Assembly: GCA_964367935.1 (NCBI GenBank)
Contig: CAYIYZ010000002.1
Coordinates: forward strand, 124,001-188,000
Direction of reading: 5' to 3'
Length of the DNA stretch: 64,000 nucleotides
DNA from: Scatomorpha sp964367935
Lineage (GTDB): Bacteria; Bacillota; Clostridia; Oscillospirales; Oscillospiraceae
Shown here: positions 8,319-16,293 of the stretch, in pieces
Layout: the number at the start of each line of letters is the position of its first letter
Numbering within the stretch: position 1 is the first letter of the stretch
The notes under the pieces: model-generated
The model's input: the letters and a program-made list of their open reading frames with translations, nothing else
Databases searched by the model: none
What the model was told of the DNA's origin: nothing
Made by a program: the position numbers and the translations under genes

Positions 8319-9038
8319 CTATACACCCCTTGCCGCACTGAGGGCATCTTTCAGCACTATATGACCCGTGTACAGAGCCTTGCCTATGATAGCACCTTTT
8401 ACGCCGCAGTCTTTTAGTAGCGGAATTTCACTGACAGAGCTGACACCGCCTGAGGCGATGATATCAGTACCACCGATTTTGCATAGAGTGTTGTAGATAT
8501 CGATATTAGAACCCTGCATGGCACCGTCGCGGGAGATATCCGTGTAAATAACGGTCTTAACACCCATGTCTGCTAGAGAGCGCACGAAGCTGACACTGTC
8601 CGTGTCGCTGACATCCAGCCAACCTTCGACGGCGACACGAGAATCACGAGCGTCCACGCCAACCGCAATACGCTCACCGTACTTTGCTGCCATTGAGGCG
8701 GTGAAGTCGGGGTCACGCAGAGCGACAGTGCCGAGTATGACACGAGAAACGCCAATGTCGAGGTAACGTTTAATGCGCTCTTCATCTCTGATGCCGCCAC
8801 CCACCTGAGTGAAGAGCGGAGCGGCCTTTATTATAGCGCTTATCGTGTCGAGGTTACACAGTTCGCCTCGCTTAGCGCCGTCTAAGTCGACGATGTGTAG
8901 GCTGTCTGAACCATCGTTATAAAAGACCTTAGCCGTTTCGGACGGACTATCCGAATAGACACTGACATTATCGTAATCGCCCTGAGTAAGCCTGACGACA
9001 CGACCGCCTATCAAATCGATAGCGGGGAAAATTTTCAT
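8319..9038 (-). CDS. hisA: ProFAR isomerase HisA
   Basis: 239 residues from the ATG at 9038, preceded by ggagga 8 nt upstream; the longer open frame to 9128 overlaps the zinc-ribbon gene and is rejected. Begins MKIFPAIDLIGGRVVRL with the catalytic Asp, and has YTDISRDGAMQG with the second catalytic Asp; VGGGIR and ASGGVS bind phosphate. Isomerises ProFAR to PRFAR in histidine synthesis. Confidence 0.97.
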   Translation of the reverse strand: MKIFPAIDLIGGRVVRLTQGDYDNVSVYSDSPSETAKVFYNDGSDSLHIVDLDGAKRGELCNLDTISAIIKAAPLFTQVGGGIRDEERIKRYLDIGVSRVILGTVALRDPDFTASMAAKYGERIAVGVDARDSRVAVEGWLDVSDTDSVSFVRSLADMGVKTVIYTDISRDGAMQGSNIDIYNTLCKIGGTDIIASGGVSSVSEIPLLKDCGVKGAIIGKALYTGHIVLKDALSAARGV

Positions 9039-9043
9039 ATAGC

Positions 9044-9250
9044 TTATCCTCCAAAAAGAAAGTCCAGCACGTTTTCGCCCGTACTGCTTGTAGCTCTGTA
9101 GACTTCGGTGAAACCACAGCGAGAACAACTCACTGTGTGGAATTTCTCAGTCTGTATATCAAAGAGCTTGGATAAAGTACCTCCCGTGGCCTGGAATTGA
9201 CCTGTGGTGTAATGCTTGTTAGCGCATTTATCGCAGACATATTGTTTCAC
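9044..9250 (-). CDS. Small zinc-ribbon protein (DUF2082-like) inside the his operon
   Basis: 68 residues. Two CxxC knuckles, CDKCANK near residue 6 and CSRCGFTEVYR near residue 42, with GGTLSKLFDIQTEKFHTVSC between them. This matches the predicted nucleic-acid-binding zinc-ribbon family formerly DUF2082. Function unknown. It sits between hisH (4 bp before it) and hisA (5 bp after), so it is translated from the his message. No known histidine enzyme needs it, and a regulatory or purely positional role is equally possible. Confidence 0.85.
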   Translation of the reverse strand: MKQYVCDKCANKHYTTGQFQATGGTLSKLFDIQTEKFHTVSCSRCGFTEVYRATSSTGENVLDFLFGG

Positions 9251-9254
9251 AGTG

Positions 9255-9875
9255 TTACCTCACTTCGCAAAATGCTTTTAAAATATTAAGACCTACATCG
9301 CCGCTCTTTTCAGGGTGAAATTGGGTGCCTAATATATTACCCTTACCGACCATGCCGGTTACATCCACGCCGTACTCGGAGGTGGCTATAAGGCTATCAG
9401 CACAGTTTTTAGCATGGTAGGAGTGTACGTAGTAGACGAAGTCGCCTTCATTCGAGTATTTCAGTAGCGGCGACTCTTTCACGAAACTAAGAGAGTTCCA
9501 GCCTATGTGTGGGACTTTTAAGTTTAGTCCCAAACGTGCAAAATCCTCGGAGAAAGGCTCGACAGTACCGGAGAGAAGAGCGAGTCCCTCATGGGTGCCG
9601 AATTCATAGCTACGCTCAAACAGAAGCTGCATACCGAGACAGATGCCAAGAAGGGGCTTGTCGTTATACGCCTCTATGAGAAGTTGCTCTCGCATTCCGC
9701 TTTCCTTGAGTTTACGAGCTGCATCTTCAAAAGCACCGACACCGGGCAAAATGATATGACTTGCCTCGACAAGTGCTTCGGGTGTACGCACTATCTTTGC
9801 GTCCGCACCGATAGAATTTAATGAAGAAAGTAGGCTAAAGAGGTTGCCCACGCCATAGTCAATTACCGCTATCAT
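9255..9875 (-). CDS. hisH: Imidazole glycerol phosphate synthase glutaminase subunit HisH
   Basis: 206 residues. Class I glutamine amidotransferase: nucleophile Cys in GICLGMQLLFE, catalytic His and Glu in QFHPEKS; starts MIAVIDYGVGN. Hydrolyses glutamine and channels ammonia to HisF. Start overlaps the hisB stop by 4 bp (ATGA type), showing tight coupling. hisH and hisF are separated here by the zinc ribbon and hisA. Confidence 0.97.
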   Translation of the reverse strand: MIAVIDYGVGNLFSLLSSLNSIGADAKIVRTPEALVEASHIILPGVGAFEDAARKLKESGMREQLLIEAYNDKPLLGICLGMQLLFERSYEFGTHEGLALLSGTVEPFSEDFARLGLNLKVPHIGWNSLSFVKESPLLKYSNEGDFVYYVHSYHAKNCADSLIATSEYGVDVTGMVGKGNILGTQFHPEKSGDVGLNILKAFCEVR

Positions 9876-10468
9876 AAAAGAAGTCCTTTCGTGGAGGGCA
9901 CAGCACCGTCCAGGGATAAATCGAGGCTGACGGCGGTACGCAGAGCACGTGCCGCAGATTTAAATAGAGCCTCTAAGATGTGGTGGGCGTTCTCACCGCA
10001 CTGCATGTGGCAGTGCAGGGAGATACCAAAGGCACGGGTGAAGCCGAGGAAAAACTCCTTGGCAAGTTCGCAATCAAAATCGCCTACACGTTCGGGCAAT
10101 CCTTCAAGCTTGTAAACGAGCGTACTGCGTCCGCAGATATCCACAGCGCAGAGCATGAGTGTCTCGTCCATGGGAAGTAGGCACTGCCCATAACGAGTGA
10201 TACCGGCGCCGTCTCCTAAGGCGTTACGAAAAGCTGTACCCAAGGCTATACCTAAATCCTCGGTAAGGTGATGGTAATCGACATAGGTGTCACCTTCTGC
10301 ACAAATCTCCAAGTCAAAACGTCCGTGTGCCGTGAAAAGTTCAAGCATGTGCTTGAGAAAACCGCAGTTTATGTTTATATCTGCCTTACCCTTGCCGTCA
10401 AGGCAGAGTTTAAGCGAAATTTGAGTTTCCTTAGTGTTACGTTCAAGTTCGGCGCTTCTGCAAGACAT
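9872..10468 (-). CDS. hisB: Imidazoleglycerol-phosphate dehydratase HisB
   Basis: 198 residues from the ATG at 10468 with taggagg upstream; the open frame continues to 10636 inside hisC and is not used. Monofunctional dehydratase: His-rich Mn-binding motifs DYHHLTEDLGI and CGENAHHILEALFK are both present. The phosphatase half found in enteric HisB is absent, so a separate histidinol-phosphatase must exist outside the window (none of the HisJ/HisN type is seen here). Confidence 0.96.
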   Translation of the reverse strand: MSCRSAELERNTKETQISLKLCLDGKGKADININCGFLKHMLELFTAHGRFDLEICAEGDTYVDYHHLTEDLGIALGTAFRNALGDGAGITRYGQCLLPMDETLMLCAVDICGRSTLVYKLEGLPERVGDFDCELAKEFFLGFTRAFGISLHCHMQCGENAHHILEALFKSAARALRTAVSLDLSLDGAVPSTKGLLL

Positions 10469-10481
10469 AAAAATATTCCTC

Positions 10482-11534
10482 CTACTTTTTTGAGATCTCA
10501 CGGCAAACGTCAATGAAACGTGCCATCTGCTCATCTGTACCGATACTGACACGCACGTAGTCTTTGCAGCGCGCAATGTCGAAATAACGCACAATAACAC
10601 CCTGCTCACGCAGAGCGTTGGCAAAGTCCTTGCCACTCATACGAGGAGCGGCACAGTACAGAAAATTCGTCTTTGTGGGCATGAGAGTAAAGCCAAGGTC
10701 CGACAGGGCGACACTCGTGCGCTCACGTGTGCTTATTACAGCGTCACGACAAGAAACAAAATAATCCTTATCGAGCAGCGAGCCAAGCCCCAAAGCGGCG
10801 GCAACTCTGTTTACATTATAAGGGTTGAAGCAGAACTTTACAAGCTTGAGGTCGGCTATGAGTGCTTCGCAAGCTATAGCGTAGCCGAGTCTGGCACCTG
10901 CCATACTGCGACTTTTAGAGAAAGTGCCGCAGACGATGAGATTATCGTAACGATCGGTGAGCGAAACACAGCTCTCGCCACCGAAGTCAACGTAGGCCTC
11001 GTCGATTACAATAAGCCTGTCCGGCTTGGCAATAAGCAACTTCTCAATCTCCGTGCGTGGTAGCAAAAGACCCGTCGGCGCATTGGGGTTAGCTATGACG
11101 ATAGTACCGTCGAAGTCGGAGTAATCGTCTATGTTAACAGAAAAATCCTCGTGTAGCGGCACTTTTGTAGCCTTAATCCCGTAGTGCTCAGCGTAGATAG
11201 AGTAAAAACCGTAGGTCACATCGGGAAAAGCCACGCCCTTAGGGCAGAGTGCCTCGAAAATAAAGGCTAAAATCTCATCAGAGCCGTTAGCGAAAAGCAT
11301 CTGCGACTTGGCGACATTAAAGTAACGAGCCGCCTCGGCAACAAGTGCTGTGCAGGAGGGGTCCGGGTAGAGTTGCATACGAGAAAGCTCAGCCTGTGCA
11401 AGCTCTATAGCCATAGGTGATGGTGGATAAGGATTCTCGTTTGTGTTTAGTTTGATGAGAGTGCTGTCCTCCGTTTGCTCACCGGGTATGTACGGTGATA
11501 TGCCACTTAAAGACGGCGATAAAAATCTACTCAT
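10482..11534 (-). CDS. hisC: Histidinol-phosphate aminotransferase HisC
   Basis: 350 residues. Fold-type I PLP enzyme: NTNENPYPPSP near the N-terminus, NPNAPTG, DEAYVDFGG and the PLP-lysine in GTFSKSRSMAGARLGY. Transfers the amino group from glutamate to imidazole-acetol phosphate. Overlaps hisD by one base at its start (TAATG-like junction) and is followed by hisB after 13 bp. Confidence 0.96.
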   Translation of the reverse strand: MSRFLSPSLSGISPYIPGEQTEDSTLIKLNTNENPYPPSPMAIELAQAELSRMQLYPDPSCTALVAEAARYFNVAKSQMLFANGSDEILAFIFEALCPKGVAFPDVTYGFYSIYAEHYGIKATKVPLHEDFSVNIDDYSDFDGTIVIANPNAPTGLLLPRTEIEKLLIAKPDRLIVIDEAYVDFGGESCVSLTDRYDNLIVCGTFSKSRSMAGARLGYAIACEALIADLKLVKFCFNPYNVNRVAAALGLGSLLDKDYFVSCRDAVISTRERTSVALSDLGFTLMPTKTNFLYCAAPRMSGKDFANALREQGVIVRYFDIARCKDYVRVSIGTDEQMARFIDVCREISKK

Positions 11535-12817
11535 TATTCACACTCCCCAAAACGAATTGAAACACTGCGCCCGTGAGCGGTAAAGCCCTCACTCTCGGCA
11601 AAAGTCACGACATCTGAGCGCACAGCACTAAGTGCTTCTTTCGTATAGTAGAGATAACTCGTCTTTTTGATGAAGTCGTCCACAGATAGCGGACTGGAGA
11701 AACGTGCAGTGCCGCTGGTGGGCAGGGTGTGGTTAGGCCCGGCGTAGTAGTCTCCGAGCGCTTCGGGAGTGTTTTTGCCGAGGAAGATACTACCAGCATT
11801 TTTAACAGACGGTAGTAGCCCAAAGGGGTCATCTACAAAGAGCACAAGGTGCTCGGGCGCAATAATATTAGAAGCCTCAACAGCCTGCTTGAGGCTCTCG
11901 GCTATGATAATCTTACCATTTGTGTCTATGCTCTCACGAGCGATATCCGAGCGTGTGAGTAGGGGGATTTGCCTCTCGAGCTCTTTTGATACGGCATCGG
12001 CAAGAGCCCTATCTGTGCATATGAGCACAGCTGTGGCGAGTTTATCGTGTTCAGCCTGACTTAAAAGGTCAGCAGCGACTACGGCAGGGTCAGAACTGTT
12101 ATCAGCAATAACGAGTATCTCGCTAGGTCCTGCCATCATATCGATATCGACTACACCAAAGACCTGACGCTTAGCGGTGGCGACGAATATGTTGCCCGGC
12201 CCAACAATTTTATCGACACGCTTGACGGACTGAGTGCCGTAGGCGAGTGCGGCAACAGCCTGAGCACCGCCGAGTTTATAAATCTCCGTGACACCTGCAA
12301 CGTGAGCGGCAGCGAGTATTTCGGGTTTAACAGAACCGTCGGCGGCAGGAGGGGTGACCATAACGATGTCCTCAACGCCTGCGATAGCGGCAGGTATGGC
12401 ACTCATGAGCACGCTACTGGGATAGCTTGCCGTACCGCCGGGGATGTAGAGACCTGCACGCTCAAGTGCTGTTATGCGCTGACCGAGTACACAGCCCTCA
12501 CGCTCCGTTACGGTGAAACCCTGACGCTTCTGGCGTGTGTGATAATCTCGTATGTTTGCGGCGGCACGCTCTAAAACGCCGACGAACTCAGCACCTGCGA
12601 TTTCTACACCTGCCTTAATTTCATCTTCAGAGACTCTTAAACTAGTGAGCTTAGCCTTGTCGAACTTCTCACAGTACTCGAACAGAGCGGCGTCGCCTCT
12701 GCTGCGTACGTCTTCTATAATTCCCGAGACTATGGATTCAACTTCAGGCACAACTACCGTCGCGCGTGTCATGATGTCCTCCGGCTTATTTATATCGTAG
12801 TTTAGTATTTTTATCAT
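11534..12817 (-). CDS. hisD: Histidinol dehydrogenase HisD
   Basis: 427 residues from the ATG at 12817. An ATG 9 nt upstream (12826) directly abuts the ggagga ribosome site, so 12817 with 9-nt spacing is preferred. Contains the NAD-binding GPGNIFVATAKRQVFG block, Zn-site residues in LLSQAEHD, and the C-terminal GPNHTLPTSGTARFSSPLS signature. Oxidises histidinol to histidine in two NAD-dependent steps. Confidence 0.97.
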   Translation of the reverse strand: MIKILNYDINKPEDIMTRATVVVPEVESIVSGIIEDVRSRGDAALFEYCEKFDKAKLTSLRVSEDEIKAGVEIAGAEFVGVLERAAANIRDYHTRQKRQGFTVTEREGCVLGQRITALERAGLYIPGGTASYPSSVLMSAIPAAIAGVEDIVMVTPPAADGSVKPEILAAAHVAGVTEIYKLGGAQAVAALAYGTQSVKRVDKIVGPGNIFVATAKRQVFGVVDIDMMAGPSEILVIADNSSDPAVVAADLLSQAEHDKLATAVLICTDRALADAVSKELERQIPLLTRSDIARESIDTNGKIIIAESLKQAVEASNIIAPEHLVLFVDDPFGLLPSVKNAGSIFLGKNTPEALGDYYAGPNHTLPTSGTARFSSPLSVDDFIKKTSYLYYTKEALSAVRSDVVTFAESEGFTAHGRSVSIRFGECE

Positions 12818-12822
12818 GGTAC

Positions 12823-13446
12823 TCATTCCTCCAATAGTGATTTAAGACCTGCGCATATAGAATCAATGCGTTCGCCCTTAAAGTTATATGCTGACTTATT
12901 TGCTATGAGTCTTGCGGAGATATCGTGTATCTTATCTGTAACTACAAGGTCATTTTCTCTGAGTGTTGTGCCGGTCTCGACTATATCGACTATAACATCG
13001 GACAGCCCTAATATGGGCGCAAGCTCTATACTACCGTTAAGTTTAATTATTTCGATACGTCTGTTAAGTGCGGTGTAATGCGAGTCAGCGGTGCGAGGGT
13101 ACTTAGTGGCGACACGTAAGATTCTGTCCGGTCTCTCCGTGTACCCTGAAGGTACAGCAACGCACATGGTGCAAACACCTATTTTCAAGTCAAGCAGTTC
13201 ATAGACATCGGGGTTATACTCCAAAAGCACATCACGTCCGGCGATGCCTATGTCGGCGGCACCGTGCTCTACATATATGGGTACGTCACTGGGCTTGACG
13301 AGCAGATAGCGTATACCTAATTCGGCGTTTTCCATAACGAGCTTACGGCTTTCAGTAAGCATTTCGGGGCATTCACAGCCTATTTGTGCAAAGAGCTTGT
13401 AAGCTTTTTTGCTAAGGCGACCTGTCGGTAAAGCTATGCTTAGCAT
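12823..13446 (-). CDS. hisG: ATP phosphoribosyltransferase catalytic subunit HisG (short form)
   Basis: 207 residues, the short form that lacks the C-terminal regulatory domain and needs HisZ. Begins MLSIALPTGRLSKKAYKLF; DIGIAGRDVLLE and DIVETGTTLREN are conserved substrate-binding blocks. First and committed step of histidine synthesis, PRPP plus ATP to PR-ATP, feedback-inhibited by histidine through the HisZ complex. Overlaps the end of hisZ by 7 bp. Confidence 0.97.
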   Translation of the reverse strand: MLSIALPTGRLSKKAYKLFAQIGCECPEMLTESRKLVMENAELGIRYLLVKPSDVPIYVEHGAADIGIAGRDVLLEYNPDVYELLDLKIGVCTMCVAVPSGYTERPDRILRVATKYPRTADSHYTALNRRIEIIKLNGSIELAPILGLSDVIVDIVETGTTLRENDLVVTDKIHDISARLIANKSAYNFKGERIDSICAGLKSLLEE

Positions 13447-14552
13447 ATAGAGTTCGCCTCCTTTCCGTCCTTATCAAGACGTATAAGTTTTTTATATCTC
13501 AAATCCGTAGGCTCGGAAGGTCGCACAGAGAAGCGGAGATCTTGATTTTGCAAATCTTCGGTGCATTCACGTATAGCCTTTGTGGGGCAAGCTTTGTCGT
13601 AGATAAGTAAAACATCGACGTCCGGCTCATCAGCACCCTGAAGCGCCCTCGAATATTCATCCATGTACAAAGCGAAACCTATGGCATCTGTGTCACGTCC
13701 GAGTTTTCTCATAAGCCTGTCATATCTACCGCCGGAGAGCACAGAACGAGGTGCGCCTTCAATATAACCGTGGAAAATAAAGCTGTTGTAGTAGTCAACA
13801 CTGTTGACTACGGACATATCAAGCTTAATTTTATCTGATAGACCTAAGGTGGAAAACTCATCGTATAAAACTAAAAGTTCCTTGCAAAAAACTTCAGTCT
13901 TCTCGGATAATAGCCCCAAATCCGAAAGCGAGGAAATGACGGCACGTACATCACCGCTGAGCTTTGCTATCTTAGATAAAGGTCTCGCAGTATCGATGTC
14001 GACACCGAGTGAGAGAAGTAGGTCAAATAGTGCTTTTGAGTTCTTGTGACTCATGGCGTCTAGTGCCATGGGTAAAAAATCGCGAGCAACACCACGTGAT
14101 GAGAAAAGTTCCTCAACGAGTCCAAGATGGTTGAGTTCCAAGGTGAAGTTTCTCTCGGAGGCCTCCAAGGCACGAAGCGCCAATAATATGACCTCGAAAT
14201 TTGTGTATTCGTCCGAGTGACCGATGTTCTCTATACCGAGCTGTGGTATCTCTCTGTACTCACCATTACGTTGGAGACGGAAAACGGACTCGGAATAGTA
14301 GTAGCGTTCACCGCCGGCATCTATGCGGGAGTTTTTGACTATGGACAAAGTAACATCCGGCTTAAGCGCCATAAGTCTACCGCGAGCATCATGAAAAGTG
14401 ATGATGCCGTCGGCATTCAAGAAATTTCTTTGGTCAGCATAGAGCTCATATTCCTCAAGCGTTCCCATGCTGAATTTAGTGTAGCCGTAAGCGGAAAACA
14501 GCTTACGCAAATCTAAGAGCAGACCCTCTGCACGAGGTAAAAAAGAAATCAT
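13440..14552 (-). CDS. hisZ: ATP phosphoribosyltransferase regulatory subunit HisZ
   Basis: 370 residues from the ATG at 14552 (ggagg 6 nt before it); a TTG two codons upstream is also in frame. Related to histidyl-tRNA synthetase catalytic core (ALKPDVTLSIVKNS, YYSESVFR, SGGRYDRLMRKLG) but too short and without an anticodon-binding domain, which identifies HisZ rather than HisS. It is the histidine sensor of the HisG complex. First gene of the operon; leader is only about 20 nt, so no T-box or leader peptide fits. Confidence 0.95.
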   Translation of the reverse strand: MISFLPRAEGLLLDLRKLFSAYGYTKFSMGTLEEYELYADQRNFLNADGIITFHDARGRLMALKPDVTLSIVKNSRIDAGGERYYYSESVFRLQRNGEYREIPQLGIENIGHSDEYTNFEVILLALRALEASERNFTLELNHLGLVEELFSSRGVARDFLPMALDAMSHKNSKALFDLLLSLGVDIDTARPLSKIAKLSGDVRAVISSLSDLGLLSEKTEVFCKELLVLYDEFSTLGLSDKIKLDMSVVNSVDYYNSFIFHGYIEGAPRSVLSGGRYDRLMRKLGRDTDAIGFALYMDEYSRALQGADEPDVDVLLIYDKACPTKAIRECTEDLQNQDLRFSVRPSEPTDLRYKKLIRLDKDGKEANSIC

Positions 14553-14577
14553 AATCAACCTCCGAAGTGTTTGTGTT

Positions 14578-14607
14578 ATTATACTACCGTGCTAACGCAT
14601 TAGTCAA
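14578..14607 (-). promoter_or_regulatory. Main promoter of the his operon
   Basis: Minus strand TTGACT, 18-bp spacer, TATAAT; predicted start of transcription about 20 nt before the hisZ ATG. A second, weaker match (TTGAAG, 16 bp, TATAAT at 14637-14664) lies just upstream. Confidence 0.75.
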
Positions 14608-14708
14608 GTAAAGAATGACGAAAAACCAATACAAATATTATACCATTAAAACACTGAACTTCAAGTGATTATATACAAAAACTAGCAGATAAAAATATGC
14701 ACAAAGCT

Positions 14709-14737
14709 TTGCGTTTTTTGTGAGAATGATGTATAAT
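14709..14737 (+). promoter_or_regulatory. Promoter of the DUF3810 gene, leaderless arrangement
   Basis: TTGCGT (14709-14714), 17-bp spacer, TATAAT (14732-14737), then exactly 6 nt to the ATG at 14744. Transcription should start at or next to the A of the ATG. There is no Shine-Dalgarno. Confidence 0.7.
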
Positions 14738-14743
14738 GGGCGA

Positions 14744-15850
14744 ATGAATATTTTAAGTGATAGAAAACAGAATATTTTTGCAACTGCACCCTTGCGCTTG
14801 ACGCTTTTCGTTCTGTCTTTGATGGTCATTGGCGGAGTGTACTTGTTAAGGGACAATGTAGAGGTGATGCAATTTTTGTATGATAATGTGTCACGACCAT
14901 GGCATGAGTACTTCGGAGCATTGACGACACAGTTTGAGTACTCGGTTACGGAGCTGCTTATTGCTGTTGTGGTGCTGTTTACCGTACTTTACATAATTAG
15001 GCGCATATTAACGCTCGTAATCGCTATTCGTTGGGTTAAACATGTTTACATAACAATATTATCTGTGTTATGCGTGCCCGCTGTTTTACTTGCGATTTTG
15101 AGTTTGACTTGGAGTCCGGCGTATAGGGTGGCGAACTTATCAGAGCTCGCGAATTTGGAGGCTGAGCCTGTCAGTGTTGAGGAGTTAGCGGCTGTTACGG
15201 CGCAGTTTGCACAGATGGCGAATACTTATGCCGATGGAGTGCCACGTAATGAATATGGCGTGTACAGTGCAGAGAGTGAGGATGTTCTAGCAAGGGCGAA
15301 TGAGGCGTATGAGCCTGTTGTGGACATGTATGCGTTTTTGGAAGCTGAGGAAGTACAGCCGAAGGCTATGCTATCTTCTAAGCTATTCAGTATGATGGGA
15401 TATACGGGTTTTTTCTCGCCTTTGACGGGTGAGGTGCATGTTAATGTGGATATACCACCTGTGTCCTTGCCTTCGACGGTGATGCATGAGATAACACACC
15501 AGAGGGGAATAGCGGAGGAACAGGACTGCAATTTTGTTGGCATATTTGCTTGTTTGGAGTCAGGGGATGCTGAATTTATGTATTCGGGTGCAGTGTTTGG
15601 GTATATATTGCTGAGTAATGCCTTGTATGGAGCGGACTATGATATGTGGGCTGAGGTGAGCTCGGACTTGTCTGAATCTGTGCGTAGGGATATTGCGTAT
15701 ATAAGTGAGTATTGGGCGCAGTTTGAAGACAGTGAGGTAGGGGAGATATCCGATGCAGTGTATGAGACATTTTTGTACAGTCAGGGTCAGGAATTAGGTT
15801 TGAGGAGCTACGGAGCGGCGGTGGACTTGTTGGTTGCGTACTATGACTAA
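14744..15850 (+). CDS. DUF3810 membrane protein with HExxH metallopeptidase motif
   Basis: 368 residues from the ATG at 14744; a longer frame to 14720 would start upstream of the -10 box. Three hydrophobic helices in the first 120 residues, then a soluble domain with HEITH at 248-252 and a later EEQDCNFVGIFAC segment, the pattern of a zinc-dependent peptidase of the DUF3810 family. It has no characterised substrate. The active site would face outside if the third helix ends on the outer side. Single-gene unit between the his promoter region and a 17-bp terminator. Confidence 0.85.
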   Translation: MNILSDRKQNIFATAPLRLTLFVLSLMVIGGVYLLRDNVEVMQFLYDNVSRPWHEYFGALTTQFEYSVTELLIAVVVLFTVLYIIRRILTLVIAIRWVKHVYITILSVLCVPAVLLAILSLTWSPAYRVANLSELANLEAEPVSVEELAAVTAQFAQMANTYADGVPRNEYGVYSAESEDVLARANEAYEPVVDMYAFLEAEEVQPKAMLSSKLFSMMGYTGFFSPLTGEVHVNVDIPPVSLPSTVMHEITHQRGIAEEQDCNFVGIFACLESGDAEFMYSGAVFGYILLSNALYGADYDMWAEVSSDLSESVRRDIAYISEYWAQFEDSEVGEISDAVYETFLYSQGQELGLRSYGAAVDLLVAYYD

Positions 15851-15866
15851 AATAACAAAATAAAAA

Positions 15867-15904
15867 TAGCAAAGAGCCCTCACTTTAGTGAGGGCTCTTT
15901 GCTA
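15867..15904. terminator. Bidirectional terminator, DUF3810 / DUF1904
   Basis: Perfect 17-bp stem (15867-15883 with 15888-15904, loop ttta). The T-run is best on the minus strand (tttttatttt), ending the activase-DUF1904 unit. Confidence 0.88.
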
Positions 15905-15915
15905 TATACAGTCAG

Positions 15916-16269
15916 CTAGAAATGCTCACCGTTTTCATAGTAATCGGATTTTTCCAAATTAACGAATATAACATCCACTGTTTCAATTTTAGTGGATTTT
16001 ATACGCTTAGTTTGAAGCACGGCATCTGTGATAATCTTGGCAACAGCGGTTTTAGTTTCGGCGCCTCTGTCGAACCATTCGACATGCACGTAAACGGTGT
16101 CCTTTACGAGTTCACCCATACAGAATATGTTACCGTCTCCGAGTGCTCCGACGGTAAAAGTGATCCAATCAGTGGGGCAGTCGATGGCTTTTGCCAAATC
16201 GTCCGTAATTTCTGCAGACAGTGTCTTTACTCTCGGTATGTCCAGACCACTTACTTTTATTATAGGCAT
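15916..16269 (-). CDS. DUF1904 (tautomerase-like) protein
   Basis: 117 residues. Starts MPIIKVSGLD, with Pro directly after the initiator Met as in tautomerase/MIF-fold enzymes that use an N-terminal proline, and contains VYVHVEWFDRG, typical of DUF1904. No reaction is established for the family. Lies 24 bp behind the COG3581-like gene in the same direction and is the last gene of that unit. Confidence 0.8.
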   Translation of the reverse strand: MPIIKVSGLDIPRVKTLSAEITDDLAKAIDCPTDWITFTVGALGDGNIFCMGELVKDTVYVHVEWFDRGAETKTAVAKIITDAVLQTKRIKSTKIETVDVIFVNLEKSDYYENGEHF

Positions 16270-16293
16270 ATTGAATCCTCCGAATAGTAATAT

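Noticed and set aside
13440..14552. Histidyl-tRNA synthetase
   Set aside because: Only 370 residues, no anticodon-binding domain, and coupled to short-form HisG, so HisZ.
14553..14607. T-box or histidine leader peptide for the his operon
   Set aside because: The promoter lies about 20 nt before hisZ, leaving no room for either. A start from the second promoter gives less than 80 nt, with no His-rich frame.
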